Shown here piece after piece: positions 42,666 to 50,291 of a stretch of 64,000 nt of DNA. The stretch's first letter is position 1; the number at the start of each line of letters is the position of its first letter. A program made the translations under genes and the position numbers. Source of the DNA: Antarcticimicrobium luteum (GTDB lineage: Bacteria > Pseudomonadota > Alphaproteobacteria > Rhodobacterales > Rhodobacteraceae); assembly GCF_004358185.1 (NCBI RefSeq), contig NZ_SMUV01000055.1, positions 19,438-83,437 of the forward strand. Direction: 5' to 3'. The notes beneath the pieces were generated by a model, which saw only the letters and a program-made list of their open reading frames with translations, made no database searches and was not told where the DNA came from.

Positions 42666-43895
42666 TTACCCGTGAAATTTCGACAGGATCATGGATCCGT
42701 TGGTGCCGCCAAAGCCAAAGCTGTTGGTCATGACGCTGTCCAGCCCGGCCCCGGTCACCGTTTCCAGCGCGATTTCCGAAGGATCAAGCGCCGGATCCAG
42801 CGTTTCGACGTTGATCGAGCGCGCGATGAAATCGTTTTCGAGCATCAGCAGGCAGAAGACCGCCTCCAGCGCGCCGGCGGCGCCCTGGGCGTGGCCGGTC
42901 ATTGATTTGGTCGAACTGATCGGCGGGGTCGTCCCCTGACCGAAGACGCGGCGCACCGCCTCGACCTCGCCGACGTCGCCGACCGGCGTCGAGGTGCCAT
43001 GGGCGTTGATATAGCTGACCTTGCGGCCCTCGGGCAGGGTCTGAAGCGCCAGCCGCATCGCCCGTTCGCCGCCCTCGCCGGAGGGGGCCACCATGTCATG
43101 GCCGTCCGATGTGGCGGCAAATCCGGTCACCTCGGCATAGATCTTGGCACCGCGCGCGCGGGCGTGCTCCAGCTCTTCCAGCACGACGATGCCGCCGCCG
43201 CCGGAGATCACAAAACCGTCGCGGCCGGCGTCAAAGGCGCGCGAGGCGGTCTCGGGCGTGTCGTTGTATTTCGAGGACATCGCGCCCATCGCATCGAACA
43301 GGCAGGACAGCGTCCAGTCCAGTTCCTCGCCGCCGCCGGCGAACATCACGTCCTGCTTGCCCATCATGATCTGTTCGGCGGCATTGCCGATGCAATGCAG
43401 CGAGGTCGAGCAGGCCGAGGTGATGGAATAGTTGATGCCCTTGATCTTGAAGGCGGTCGAAAGGTTGGCCGAGATCGTGGACGACATGCACTTGGGCACG
43501 GCAAAGGGGCCGATCCGCTTGGTCGCGCCGGTTGTCAGGACGGTCTGATGCGCGGTCAGCAGGGCACTGGTCGAGGGGCCGCCGGACCCGGCGACAAGCC
43601 CGGTGCGCGGGTTGACGATGTCGCCCTCCTCGAGGCCGGCATCGGCGATCGCCTCGGACATAGCGATATGGGAATAGGCCGCCCCGGGCCCCATGAAACG
43701 CAGGGTGCGCTTGTCGACATGCTCGGTCGGGTCGATGTTGATCGCCCCGGCCACCCGGCTGCGAAAGCCATGTTCGGCCATCGCCTCGCTGGCGATGATG
43801 CCGGACCGGCCGGCCTTCAGCGCGGCGGTCACCTCTTCGGCGTTGTTTCCGATGGACGAGACAATGCCCAGCCCTGTAACGACCACGCGGCGCAT
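42666..43895 (-). CDS. fabB: Beta-ketoacyl-ACP synthase I
   Basis: The condensing enzyme of 409 residues has active-site Cys in SITSACSTSLHCIGNA, and the two histidines in NAHGTSTPVGD and KSMTGHAQGAAGALEA. N-terminal MRRVVVTGLGIVSSIGNNAE is typical of FabB/FabF; the TSACSTS spelling and the fabA partner point to FabB, which elongates the cis-3-decenoyl-ACP made by FabA. It lies 22 bases after fabA. Confidence 0.95.
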   Translation of the reverse strand: MRRVVVTGLGIVSSIGNNAEEVTAALKAGRSGIIASEAMAEHGFRSRVAGAINIDPTEHVDKRTLRFMGPGAAYSHIAMSEAIADAGLEEGDIVNPRTGLVAGSGGPSTSALLTAHQTVLTTGATKRIGPFAVPKCMSSTISANLSTAFKIKGINYSITSACSTSLHCIGNAAEQIMMGKQDVMFAGGGEELDWTLSCLFDAMGAMSSKYNDTPETASRAFDAGRDGFVISGGGGIVVLEELEHARARGAKIYAEVTGFAATSDGHDMVAPSGEGGERAMRLALQTLPEGRKVSYINAHGTSTPVGDVGEVEAVRRVFGQGTTPPISSTKSMTGHAQGAAGALEAVFCLLMLENDFIARSINVETLDPALDPSEIALETVTGAGLDSVMTNSFGFGGTNGSMILSKFHG

Positions 43896-43917
43896 GGCGT
43901 GCTCCTTTCCGTTTGGG

Positions 43918-44427
43918 TCAGCTTTCGGACAGCGCGACTTTCATGTCCTTGACCTGATAAATTACCTCGCCGTCGGCCTCGACCCGACCGTCGGCAACGC
44001 CCATGGTCAGGCGGCGGGTCTGAACGGCTTTCGTGAAATCGACGTAATATGTCAGCATCTTGCGATCCGGGCGCACCATTCCGGTGAGTTTGACCTCACC
44101 CACACCCAGAGCATAGCCGCGCCCCTGCCAGCCGCGCCAGCCCAGATTGAATCCGGTGAGCTGCCACAGCCCGTCCAGGCCCAGGCAGCCGGGCATGATC
44201 GGGTTGCCGGGAAAGTGGCATGCGAAGAACCACAGGTCCGGGTGAATGTCGAATTCCGCCACCACATGGCCCTTGCCGTTGGCCCCGCCATCGGCGCTGA
44301 CCTCGGTGATGCGGTCCATCATCAGCATCGGCGGTTCGGGGAGTTGCGCGTTGCCGGGACCGAAAAGGTCGCCCCGGGCGCATTTCAACAAGTCCTCTTT
44401 GTCAAAACTGCTGGGGTACTGGGCCAT
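43918..44427 (-). CDS. fabA: 3-hydroxydecanoyl-ACP dehydratase / isomerase
   Basis: The protein is 169 residues from ATG 44427 ([14 protein letters not shown]); the longer frame extends across the irr promoter and is rejected. The hot-dog helix carries catalytic His and Asp in [20 protein letters not shown]. FabA dehydrates 3-hydroxydecanoyl-ACP and isomerises the double bond, starting anaerobic-type unsaturated fatty-acid synthesis. First gene of fabA-fabB-fabI, divergent from irr, so both directions share the 44428-44624 control region. Confidence 0.96.
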   Translation of the reverse strand: MAQYPSSFDKEDLLKCARGDLFGPGNAQLPEPPMLMMDRITEVSADGGANGKGHVVAEFDIHPDLWFFACHFPGNPIMPGCLGLDGLWQLTGFNLGWRGWQGRGYALGVGEVKLTGMVRPDRKMLTYYVDFTKAVQTRRLTMGVADGRVEADGEVIYQVKDMKVALSES

Positions 44428-44470
44428 GCTGCCGCGTCTCCTGCTTGCCGTCTGATTGCATCTGCGACCC

Positions 44471-44498
44471 TCTAGCATCGCGCCGAAGGGTCCTGCAA
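44471..44498 (-). promoter_or_regulatory. Candidate fabA promoter
   Basis: Read on the minus strand, TTGCAG (44493-44498) and GCTAGA (44471-44476) are separated by 16 bases, upstream of fabA with room for a leader of about 35 bases. Plausible sigma-70 spacing but weak -10. Confidence 0.4.
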
Positions 44499-44551
44499 GT
44501 GCGCTGAGCGTCGCGGCGGCAGGGGGCGGCGGCGCTGCGGATTGCGGATGC

Positions 44552-44595
44552 GAATGAAAATCAATTGTATTTCGGCGCCCGACCGCCCTATATAT
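44552..44595 (+). promoter_or_regulatory. Candidate irr promoter with overlapping AT-rich dyad
   Basis: TTGTAT (44565-44570) and TATATA (44589-44594) are 18 bases apart and 30 bases upstream of the irr ATG. The -35 overlaps AT-rich GAAAATCAATTGTATTTC (44556-44573), centred on the palindrome CAATTG. In a very GC-rich gap this looks like an iron-regulator site (Fur/Irr-like) able to affect both irr and fabA. It does not match a textbook ICE box exactly. Confidence 0.5.
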
Positions 44596-44624
44596 ACCGC
44601 CACGATGACGGACGAGGGCGGATA

Positions 44625-45044
44625 ATGACGTCGGAAAGGTCGACATACGCCACCGACTGGCTGGCGCGGGCCGGGCTGCGCCCGACGCGGCAACGCGTTG
44701 CCCTGGCCGAGCTGCTGATCGGCGACGGGCAACATCGCCATGTGACGGCGGAAAGCCTGTTCGAGGCGGCCCGCCAGACCGGGGCGGCGGTGTCGCTGGC
44801 CACGGTCTACAACACGCTGCGCGCCTTTTGCGAGGCCGGCGTGCTGAACGAGATCACCGTGGACGGATCGAAAAGCTATTTCGACACCAACACCCACGAT
44901 CACCCGCACTTCTTTTGGGAAGACGACGGCCGGCTGTCCGATGCACCCGCCGACCAGCTGGAAATCGCCCGCCTGCCCGACGCGCCCGAGGGGGCCGAGA
45001 TCGCGGCGGTGGACGTGGTCATCCGGCTGCGCCGCAAATCCTGA
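44625..45044 (+). CDS. irr: Fur-family iron response regulator Irr
   Basis: The protein is 139 residues from ATG 44625; the frame upstream to 44565 covers the promoter. The winged helix runs through [20 protein letters not shown] and [20 protein letters not shown]. The dimer domain has the metal/heme-region histidines [11 protein letters not shown]. It lacks the N-terminal GCPW heme motif of Bradyrhizobium Irr, as do other Rhodobacterales Irr proteins. Irr represses or activates iron-linked genes according to heme status. Placement next to fabA-fabB-fabI is a conserved alphaproteobacterial neighbourhood. Confidence 0.9.
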   Translation: MTSERSTYATDWLARAGLRPTRQRVALAELLIGDGQHRHVTAESLFEAARQTGAAVSLATVYNTLRAFCEAGVLNEITVDGSKSYFDTNTHDHPHFFWEDDGRLSDAPADQLEIARLPDAPEGAEIAAVDVVIRLRRKS

Positions 45045-45126
45045 GATCCGCGCCGCCGGTTCGGCGTTTTGCGCTTGAACCTTGCTGTGCCGCCGGGCCA
45101 GTCTGCGGTGGAAGGGAGCCCGCGCA

Positions 45127-45927
45127 ATGATCCATCCGCTGTTGACCCAAGACGATATCGACACCTATCGGCGCGACGGCGTGGTGCTGGTGCGGGGGCT
45201 GTTCGCCGATCATGTGGAGACCCTGCGGGAGGGCGTGGCGGCCAATATGGCGTCGCCCGGTCCCTATGCCTCGAACAATGACAAGGCGGGCGAGACCGGG
45301 CGGTTCTTTGACGATTACTGTAACTGGCAGCGCATCCCCGAACTCGCCGAGGTGGTGAACGCCTCGCCGGTGGCTGGGGTCGCCGCCGATCTGATGGGGT
45401 CGCGGCGCGTGCAGATGTTCCATGACCATGTTCTGGTCAAGGAGCCGGGCACCTCGATGGCCACCCCTTGGCATCAGGACGGGCCCTATTATTTCGTCGA
45501 GGGTGAACAGACCGTCAGTTTCTGGTCGCCGCTCGATCCGGTGCGCGAGGCGACGCTGCGCTGTGTCGCCGGATCGCACCGCTGGGACAAAGAGGTTCTG
45601 CCGACCCGCTGGGTCAGCGCGGCAGGCTTTTTCCCCGACGAGGGGCAGTACATGCCGGTGCCCGATCCCGAGGCCGAGGGTATGCGCATCGTCGAATACG
45701 AGATGGCGCCGGGCGACGCGGTGGCGTTCAATTTCCGCACACTGCACGGCGCGCGGGGCAATACCAGTGATGGGCGCCGGCGTGCCTTCTCGATCCGGCT
45801 GGTGGGGGACGATGCGCGCTATGTCGAGCGCCCCGGCCCGACCTCGCCGCCGTTTCCGGGGCACGACATGACGCCGGGCCAGCGGCTGCGCGAGGACTGG
45901 TTCCCGGTGTTGCTGGACCGCAGTTAG
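45127..45927 (+). CDS. Phytanoyl-CoA dioxygenase family protein
   Basis: This Fe(II)/2-oxoglutarate oxygenase of 266 residues starts at ATG 45127. The iron facial triad is visible as His-x-Asp in TPWHQDGPYYFVEG (about residues 116-120) and a distal His in FNFRTLHGARGNTS, followed by Arg in RRRAFSIRL for 2-oxoglutarate. The sequence resembles PhyH proteins that hydroxylate small molecules in bacteria; no CoA-specific feature can be read. Single gene, convergent with the next. Confidence 0.9.
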   Translation: MIHPLLTQDDIDTYRRDGVVLVRGLFADHVETLREGVAANMASPGPYASNNDKAGETGRFFDDYCNWQRIPELAEVVNASPVAGVAADLMGSRRVQMFHDHVLVKEPGTSMATPWHQDGPYYFVEGEQTVSFWSPLDPVREATLRCVAGSHRWDKEVLPTRWVSAAGFFPDEGQYMPVPDPEAEGMRIVEYEMAPGDAVAFNFRTLHGARGNTSDGRRRAFSIRLVGDDARYVERPGPTSPPFPGHDMTPGQRLREDWFPVLLDRS

Positions 45928-45941
45928 GCGCGAACCTTGGC

Positions 45942-45997
45942 AGGGGGCTCTGCCCCCTCGGCCTGCGGCCTCAGCCCCGGGATACTTCCGGCCGGAA
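45942..45997. repeat. Convergent-gap hairpin element with TTCCGGCCGGAA core, copy 1
   Basis: Between the dioxygenase stop and the convergent unknown gene there are three nested dyads: AGGGGG-CTCTG-CCCCCT (45942-45958), GGCC-TGC-GGCC (45960-45970) and the perfect palindrome TTCCGGCCGGAA (45986-45997) after CCCGGGATAC. The last part recurs at 55775-55794. Elements of this look are common in Rhodobacterales intergenic DNA; probable role is bidirectional termination. Confidence 0.6.
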
Positions 45998-46029
45998 ACA
46001 GACCGGGCGTCCGTGGCACTGCGGGGCGT

Positions 46030-46947
46030 TTAGAACCACTGCCCCGGTTCCATCAGGCCCAGATCCATCAATTGCCGAGAATGCCATTCGAACGGGGCGG
46101 ACTTGTGCCAGAGGAAACTCTTGATGTCGAAGGTCGATCCGGGGTTGGACTTTAGCGCCTTGGCGGTGCGGAAGGAACACACCGCCGCCGTCAGGTTGTG
46201 GTGCCAGGGACAGGCATAGGTGTTGTATTCCTCATCGTTGAAGGTGTGGTCGGGACGCAGCCGCAGGCCCGGCCTGGCACGGAACAGCGCGATGCGGTCG
46301 ATCTTGCGGCTGGTCTGGGGGATATGCTCCTCATATCGCCAGCGCAGCCCGCCGAAGAAATCGAGCTGCCGCTCTTTGGGGTGATTGTGATTGCCCGGAT
46401 CGGGCCGGGCCAGCGCATAGTACCCCGATTTGTCCAGAAACGCCTCGTCCAGCGAGATGGCATCGGGATAGGCCGCCAAGTCGCCTGCATAAAGGTCGAT
46501 CACATAGGCGAGCATGGCATCGCGCCGCTCTTCGGCGTGAAAGGCCAGCATCTCGCCCACGGTCCGGGTCTCGCAGAACGGGTAGAACAGGTATTCAGCG
46601 TTGTAGCCGTAATAGAGCCAGATGCCCGGCGCGGCCTCGATGACCTGGTTCACCGCGTCGAACACTGTTTGCGGCTGACTGCAGTCAAAGCTGATCCGGT
46701 GCACCCGGCCGGCCGGATCGGCGCTCTGGTCTGCCCCCGGTTCTCCGGCCAGATCTTTGGCCAGGTCTTTGGGCAGATCGAAGGCGGGCGGCATAAGGGC
46801 GAGCACCGCCCTGAACCCGCATTGCAAGTAGTGGCGCAGGGTGGTGTCCAGCTCGACCTCGTCCTCGACAAAGATCAGCGCCACCGGCCCCCTGGCCAGC
46901 GCCTGTTTGCCCTCTCTCAGAAAATCCTGCAGCGATGCGTATTCCAT
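46030..46947 (-). CDS. Protein of unknown function, possibly glycosyltransferase-like
   Basis: The protein of 305 residues has no signal peptide or membrane segment. It starts MEYASLQDFLREGKQALARG and is rich in aromatic residues and Asp/Glu. In the C-terminal half, GGLRWRYEEHIP, RKIDRIALFR and a late WHHNLTAAVCSFRTAKAL recall the GG-R-R / K-x-x-L / H / F-K pattern of GT2/GT92-like transferases that modify surface glycans, and YNAEYLFYPFCETRTVGEM may be a conserved helix. The resemblance is by eye only. Leftward single gene. Confidence 0.55.
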   Translation of the reverse strand: MEYASLQDFLREGKQALARGPVALIFVEDEVELDTTLRHYLQCGFRAVLALMPPAFDLPKDLAKDLAGEPGADQSADPAGRVHRISFDCSQPQTVFDAVNQVIEAAPGIWLYYGYNAEYLFYPFCETRTVGEMLAFHAEERRDAMLAYVIDLYAGDLAAYPDAISLDEAFLDKSGYYALARPDPGNHNHPKERQLDFFGGLRWRYEEHIPQTSRKIDRIALFRARPGLRLRPDHTFNDEEYNTYACPWHHNLTAAVCSFRTAKALKSNPGSTFDIKSFLWHKSAPFEWHSRQLMDLGLMEPGQWF

Positions 46948-47072
46948 GACCCTGCCTATCCGCCGGTCGGCTGGCGTTTTGGCGCAGAGTCGGGTATTCG
47001 GGCCGTCATTGCAAGACGCCGGGCAAAGCCCTATGTCCGGCGACCGACCCCGTAGCCGCGAAAGCTGACCCG

Positions 47073-48398
47073 ATGACCGCGCCGAAGAAACTCTATATCA
47101 AGACCTATGGCTGTCAGATGAACGTCTATGACAGCGAACGGATGGCCGAGGCACTGGGCGGACAGGGCTATGTCGAGACAAAGACGCCTGACGATGCCGA
47201 CATGATTCTGCTGAACACCTGCCATATCCGGGAAAAGGCGGCGGAAAAGGTCTATTCCGAACTGGGCCGGTTCAAGGGGCTGAAGGCGGCGCGACCGGAT
47301 CTGAAGATCGGCGTGGCCGGCTGTGTCGCCCAGGCCGAGGGCCAGGAGATCATGCGCCGCCAGCCTCTGGTCGATCTGGTGGTCGGCCCGCAAAGCTATC
47401 ACCGTCTGCCCGAGATGGAGGCGAAGACGCGTGCCGGGGAAAAGGCGCTCGACACCGATTTCCCCGAAGAGGACAAGTTCGAGAAGCTGCGTGCCCGCCC
47501 CAAGGCCAAACGCGGCCCGACCGCGTTTCTGACCGTGCAGGAGGGCTGCGACAAGTTCTGCGCCTTCTGCGTGGTGCCCTATACCCGCGGCGCCGAGGTG
47601 TCGCGCCCGGTGGACCGGCTGCTGACCGAGGCGCGCGATCTGGTCGAGCGCGGGGTGCGCGAGATCACCCTGCTGGGCCAGAACGTCAATGCCTATCATG
47701 GGGTTGGCCCGGATGGCGCCGACTGGTCGCTGGCGCGGCTGATCTGGGCGCTGAACGATGTCGACGGGCTGGAGCGGATCCGGTTCACCACCTCGCACCC
47801 CAATGACATGGCCGAGGATCTGATCGAGGCCCACGCCGACTGTCCGAAACTGATGCCCTATCTGCACCTGCCGGTGCAGTCGGGCAGCGACCGCATCCTG
47901 AAACGGATGAACCGGTCGCACACCGCCGAGCAATATCTGCGGCTGATCGAGCGGCTGCGCGCGGCGCGGCCCGATCTGCACATGTCGGGCGACTTCATCG
48001 TCGGCTTTCCCGAAGAGACCGAAGCGGATTTCCGGGATACAATGGCGCTGGTCGAGGCGGTGCAATACGGCTCGGCCTTTTCGTTCAAATACTCCACCCG
48101 CCCCGGCACCCCGGCGGCCGAGCGCGCCCAGGTGAGCGAGGCGGAAAAGGACGACCGCCTGCAGCGGTTGCAGGCGCTGCTGACCCGCCAGCAGCGGGCG
48201 TTGCAGGACGCGATGGTGGGCCGCGAGGTCAGTGTCCTGTTCGAGAAATCGGGCCGTATGCCCGGCCAGATGGTGGGCAAGTCCGACTATCTGCACGCGG
48301 TGCATGTGGACAGCGACGCCATCGCCCCCGGCGATCTGGCGCGGGTCAGAATCGTCAGTTCGGGGCCAAATTCGCTGGCCGGAGAGCTGTCACGCTGA
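47073..48398 (+). CDS. miaB: tRNA-2-methylthio-N6-dimethylallyladenosine synthase
   Basis: This radical-SAM methylthiotransferase of 441 residues has an N-terminal UPF0004 domain that holds the three auxiliary-cluster cysteines in [27 protein letters not shown] and [13 protein letters not shown]. The radical-SAM cluster is in [20 protein letters not shown] (CxxxCxxC), and a C-terminal TRAM domain starts near [14 protein letters not shown]. It adds the ms2 group to i6A37 of tRNAs reading U-starting codons. In many alphaproteobacteria it leads a miaB-phoH-ybeY-corC-lnt cluster; here small envelope genes (48.7-50.1 kb) separate miaB from phoH. Confidence 0.96.
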   Translation: MTAPKKLYIKTYGCQMNVYDSERMAEALGGQGYVETKTPDDADMILLNTCHIREKAAEKVYSELGRFKGLKAARPDLKIGVAGCVAQAEGQEIMRRQPLVDLVVGPQSYHRLPEMEAKTRAGEKALDTDFPEEDKFEKLRARPKAKRGPTAFLTVQEGCDKFCAFCVVPYTRGAEVSRPVDRLLTEARDLVERGVREITLLGQNVNAYHGVGPDGADWSLARLIWALNDVDGLERIRFTTSHPNDMAEDLIEAHADCPKLMPYLHLPVQSGSDRILKRMNRSHTAEQYLRLIERLRAARPDLHMSGDFIVGFPEETEADFRDTMALVEAVQYGSAFSFKYSTRPGTPAAERAQVSEAEKDDRLQRLQALLTRQQRALQDAMVGREVSVLFEKSGRMPGQMVGKSDYLHAVHVDSDAIAPGDLARVRIVSSGPNSLAGELSR

Positions 48399-48663
48399 GC
48401 GGTCCCGCGCCGGCGCGGCGACGATTCGGCGCGGTGCACATCGCCAAATCCCCGGATCTCGGGATCCGTTTGTCTTGCAGGTTGAAAATGTTCCTGTGAA
48501 GGCTCGGAATTGTTTCAAGTATTAATCTAATTGTTGCGGAAAATTTGCCTATGTTTTCGGCGGTGTATGATGGCGTCAGTCTTTCGACCGATCTCAGCTT
48601 GCTGTCGGTCAGAATACGGCGGAGCATCAACGCGAACGAATTCTTTGGTTTCGGAGTAGTCCA
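48399..48663. other. Lower-GC intergenic region upstream of small secreted protein
   Basis: This stretch of 265 bases is clearly less GC-rich than its surroundings (AT-rich around 48510-48560). It must hold the miaB terminator and the promoter of the small gene at 48664. A good -35/-10 pair could not be fixed. Confidence 0.4.
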
Positions 48664-48993
48664 ATGAGATGTGTGATCCTTGCCGCGGCCCTATTGAGCG
48701 CCACGGCGTGCCAAGTGTCCGCAGAAGGCTACAAGCTTATCACGGACGGAAATACGCTGATCGTGAGCTGCTTCCGCGGCCCTTGGAAGGACGTGATCTG
48801 GGATCGTCCCAACTCCAACTTCATCGATAGCCTGATCGATTTCGGCTACGATTATCCCAATGCCCACGCGATCGCCGAGCGCCTTTGCCGCGACGACCAC
48901 CTGGTGGGCAACAAGGCCGCGATGAAGGCCGAGATGATCCGTATTTATTACGAGTCGCCGGAAATCCGCGGCAAGACCCGCAAGCTGCGCTGA
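48664..48993 (+). CDS. Small exported protein of unknown function
   Basis: The protein of 109 residues has a signal peptide at about 1-20 (MRCVILAAALLSATACQVSA; the Ala-Thr-Ala-Cys could also be read as a weak lipobox). The mature part has two cysteines, in VSCFRGPWKDVIWDRP and AERLCRDDHLVGN, that might form a disulfide. No known domain recognised. It is followed by a hairpin terminator at 49035-49066 and sits just ahead of an OmpA-family gene. Confidence 0.7.
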   Translation: MRCVILAAALLSATACQVSAEGYKLITDGNTLIVSCFRGPWKDVIWDRPNSNFIDSLIDFGYDYPNAHAIAERLCRDDHLVGNKAAMKAEMIRIYYESPEIRGKTRKLR

Positions 48994-49034
48994 TCCTCCC
49001 GGAAGGGGGCGCGCGCCGCGCGCCCTGCGATCAT

Positions 49035-49066
49035 GCCGCCGCCGGTCCCGCGCGGCGGCCGGTTTT
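49035..49066 (+). terminator. Intrinsic terminator after small exported protein
   Basis: Stem GCCGCCG (49035-49041) / CGGCGGC (49053-49059) with an 11-base loop, then CGGTTTT. The short U tract and GC-rich stem fit Rho-independent termination. Confidence 0.65.
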
Positions 49067-49067
49067 C

Positions 49068-49086
49068 GTTTCACATTCGTGAAAAC
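49068..49086. promoter_or_regulatory. GTTTCA-N6-TGAAA dyad, copy 1
   Basis: GTTTCA (49068-49073) and TGAAA (49080-49084) flank CATTCG and are followed by ACGCGC. The same arrangement, again immediately after a terminator, occurs at 50202-50220. It lies upstream of the OmpA-family gene and may be an operator or a duplicated terminator-promoter unit. Confidence 0.5.
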
Positions 49087-49262
49087 GCGCCGGTCGTTTT
49101 TTCGATCACCCCCTGCATGGGTGCGGGGGACGCTCTGGTCGGAGCCTCAATATATGGAGGTTTTTTGCTTCACATGTATCGATTAGTTTCATAACCTTAG
49201 AGGAATAAAGGCGAAGTCGGCCCCGGTTATCGGGGGGCGGCGTCATTTTCGGGGGATCAAAG

Positions 49263-49841
49263 GTGACTACATCAAAGGTGATTGATTTAAGGGTCCAGCG
49301 TGCCCTGACCACGCTGGCCGCAGCGATTGCGCTGGCCTTCGCGTTCGCAACCATTGCGCAGGCCGGGACGAAAACCGTGATTGGGGAACGCTATATCCCG
49401 ACCATCTGGGTCGATCCGGACGGCTGCGAACACTGGGTCATGGATGACGGCGCCGAGGGGTACATGACCCCGCATGTGCGCCGCGACGGAACCCCGGTTT
49501 GCCGCCGGGGCAACCTGTGCGGCACGATGCCGGCGGATCAGTTCTTTGCCACCGACAAATATTACATCAACGCCGCCGGCCAGCAGCGCCTGCGCGAGTT
49601 CTTCAACTCCGCCGGCGCGCGCGGTTATATCATCACCGGACATACCGACAGCCGCGCTTCGGACGCCTACAACATGCGCCTGTCGCGGAACCGCGCCAAT
49701 TCGGTGGCCCGGGTCGCCCGCAGTGTCGGTGCGAATGTGGTCGATGTGCGCGGCTACGGTGAGCGCGATCCGCGGGTGCCCAACACCAGCGCCGCCAACA
49801 TGGCGCAGAACCGCCGCGTCGAAATCATCTGCGTGCAGTGA
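49263..49841 (+). CDS. OmpA-family peptidoglycan-binding protein
   Basis: The protein is 192 residues from GTG 49263. Signal peptide about residues 1-35 (ALAFAFATIAQAG cleavage region). Then a motif IWVDPDGCEHWVMDDGAEGY shared with the next gene product. From about residue 85 an OmpA C-terminal domain: ITGHTDSRASDAYNMRLSRN with the diaminopimelate-binding Asp, and NRRVEIICVQ at the end. It lacks the outer-membrane barrel, so it is a periplasmic protein that binds peptidoglycan. It is followed 11 bases later by a lipoprotein gene, presumably its operon partner. Confidence 0.85.
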   Translation: MTTSKVIDLRVQRALTTLAAAIALAFAFATIAQAGTKTVIGERYIPTIWVDPDGCEHWVMDDGAEGYMTPHVRRDGTPVCRRGNLCGTMPADQFFATDKYYINAAGQQRLREFFNSAGARGYIITGHTDSRASDAYNMRLSRNRANSVARVARSVGANVVDVRGYGERDPRVPNTSAANMAQNRRVEIICVQ

Positions 49842-49852
49842 GGAGAGAGACC

Positions 49853-50149
49853 ATGAAGATCGTCAAGGCCATCGCACTGCTCGCCGCTGTCGGCACGCTC
49901 GCCGCCTGCGAGGCGACCGACAAGACCCGCGACCGCAACATCTTCGATACCAAGGATTTGAGCCAGCTCAAGGCCGGGATCTGGGTTGACCCGACCGGAT
50001 GCGATCACTGGATCATCGACGACGGCGTCGAGGGATATCTGTCCCAGAGGCTGGACCGCAACGGCAAGCCGGTCTGCTCGGGTGCGGCGCCTCCGGGCGT
50101 GGCCACCGGACCGTTCAAGAAGGGCAGCGCGGTCGTCGATGCCATCTGA
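49853..50149 (+). CDS. Small lipoprotein with WVDPxGCxHW motif
   Basis: The protein is 98 residues from ATG 49853, preceded by a GAGGAGA Shine-Dalgarno. Lipobox LAAVGTLAAC gives a lipidated Cys near residue 19. The mature protein contains IWVDPTGCDHWIIDDGVEGY, almost the same as the motif in the OmpA-family protein just upstream, then RLDRNGKPVCSG. Anchored in a membrane (outer most likely, from the residues after the Cys). Function unknown. Confidence 0.8.
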   Translation: MKIVKAIALLAAVGTLAACEATDKTRDRNIFDTKDLSQLKAGIWVDPTGCDHWIIDDGVEGYLSQRLDRNGKPVCSGAAPPGVATGPFKKGSAVVDAI

Positions 50150-50170
50150 TCCGACCGCGATCATTCCTAC

Positions 50171-50201
50171 GGCCGTCCCATCCAGGGGCGGCCGTTTTTT
50201 G
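50171..50201 (+). terminator. Intrinsic terminator after lipoprotein gene
   Basis: Stem CGGCCGTCCC (50171-50180) / GGGGCGGCCG (50186-50195), loop ATCCA, followed by TTTTTT. Ten pairs with one G.U; a textbook Rho-independent terminator. Confidence 0.9.
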
Positions 50202-50220
50202 TTTCAAATCCGTGAAAAAC
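50202..50220. promoter_or_regulatory. GTTTCA-N6-TGAAA dyad, copy 2
   Basis: GTTTCA (50202-50207) and TGAAA (50214-50218) flank AATCCG, followed by AACGCGC. Same position relative to a terminator as copy 1 at 49068. It lies upstream of phoH and may act as an operator for it. Confidence 0.5.
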
Positions 50221-50291
50221 GCGCGCTGCCGCTTGCGCGCTGTGGCCGATCTTGGCAGGCTTGTCTTACCGTTTGAAACAAGGAGAGCGGA

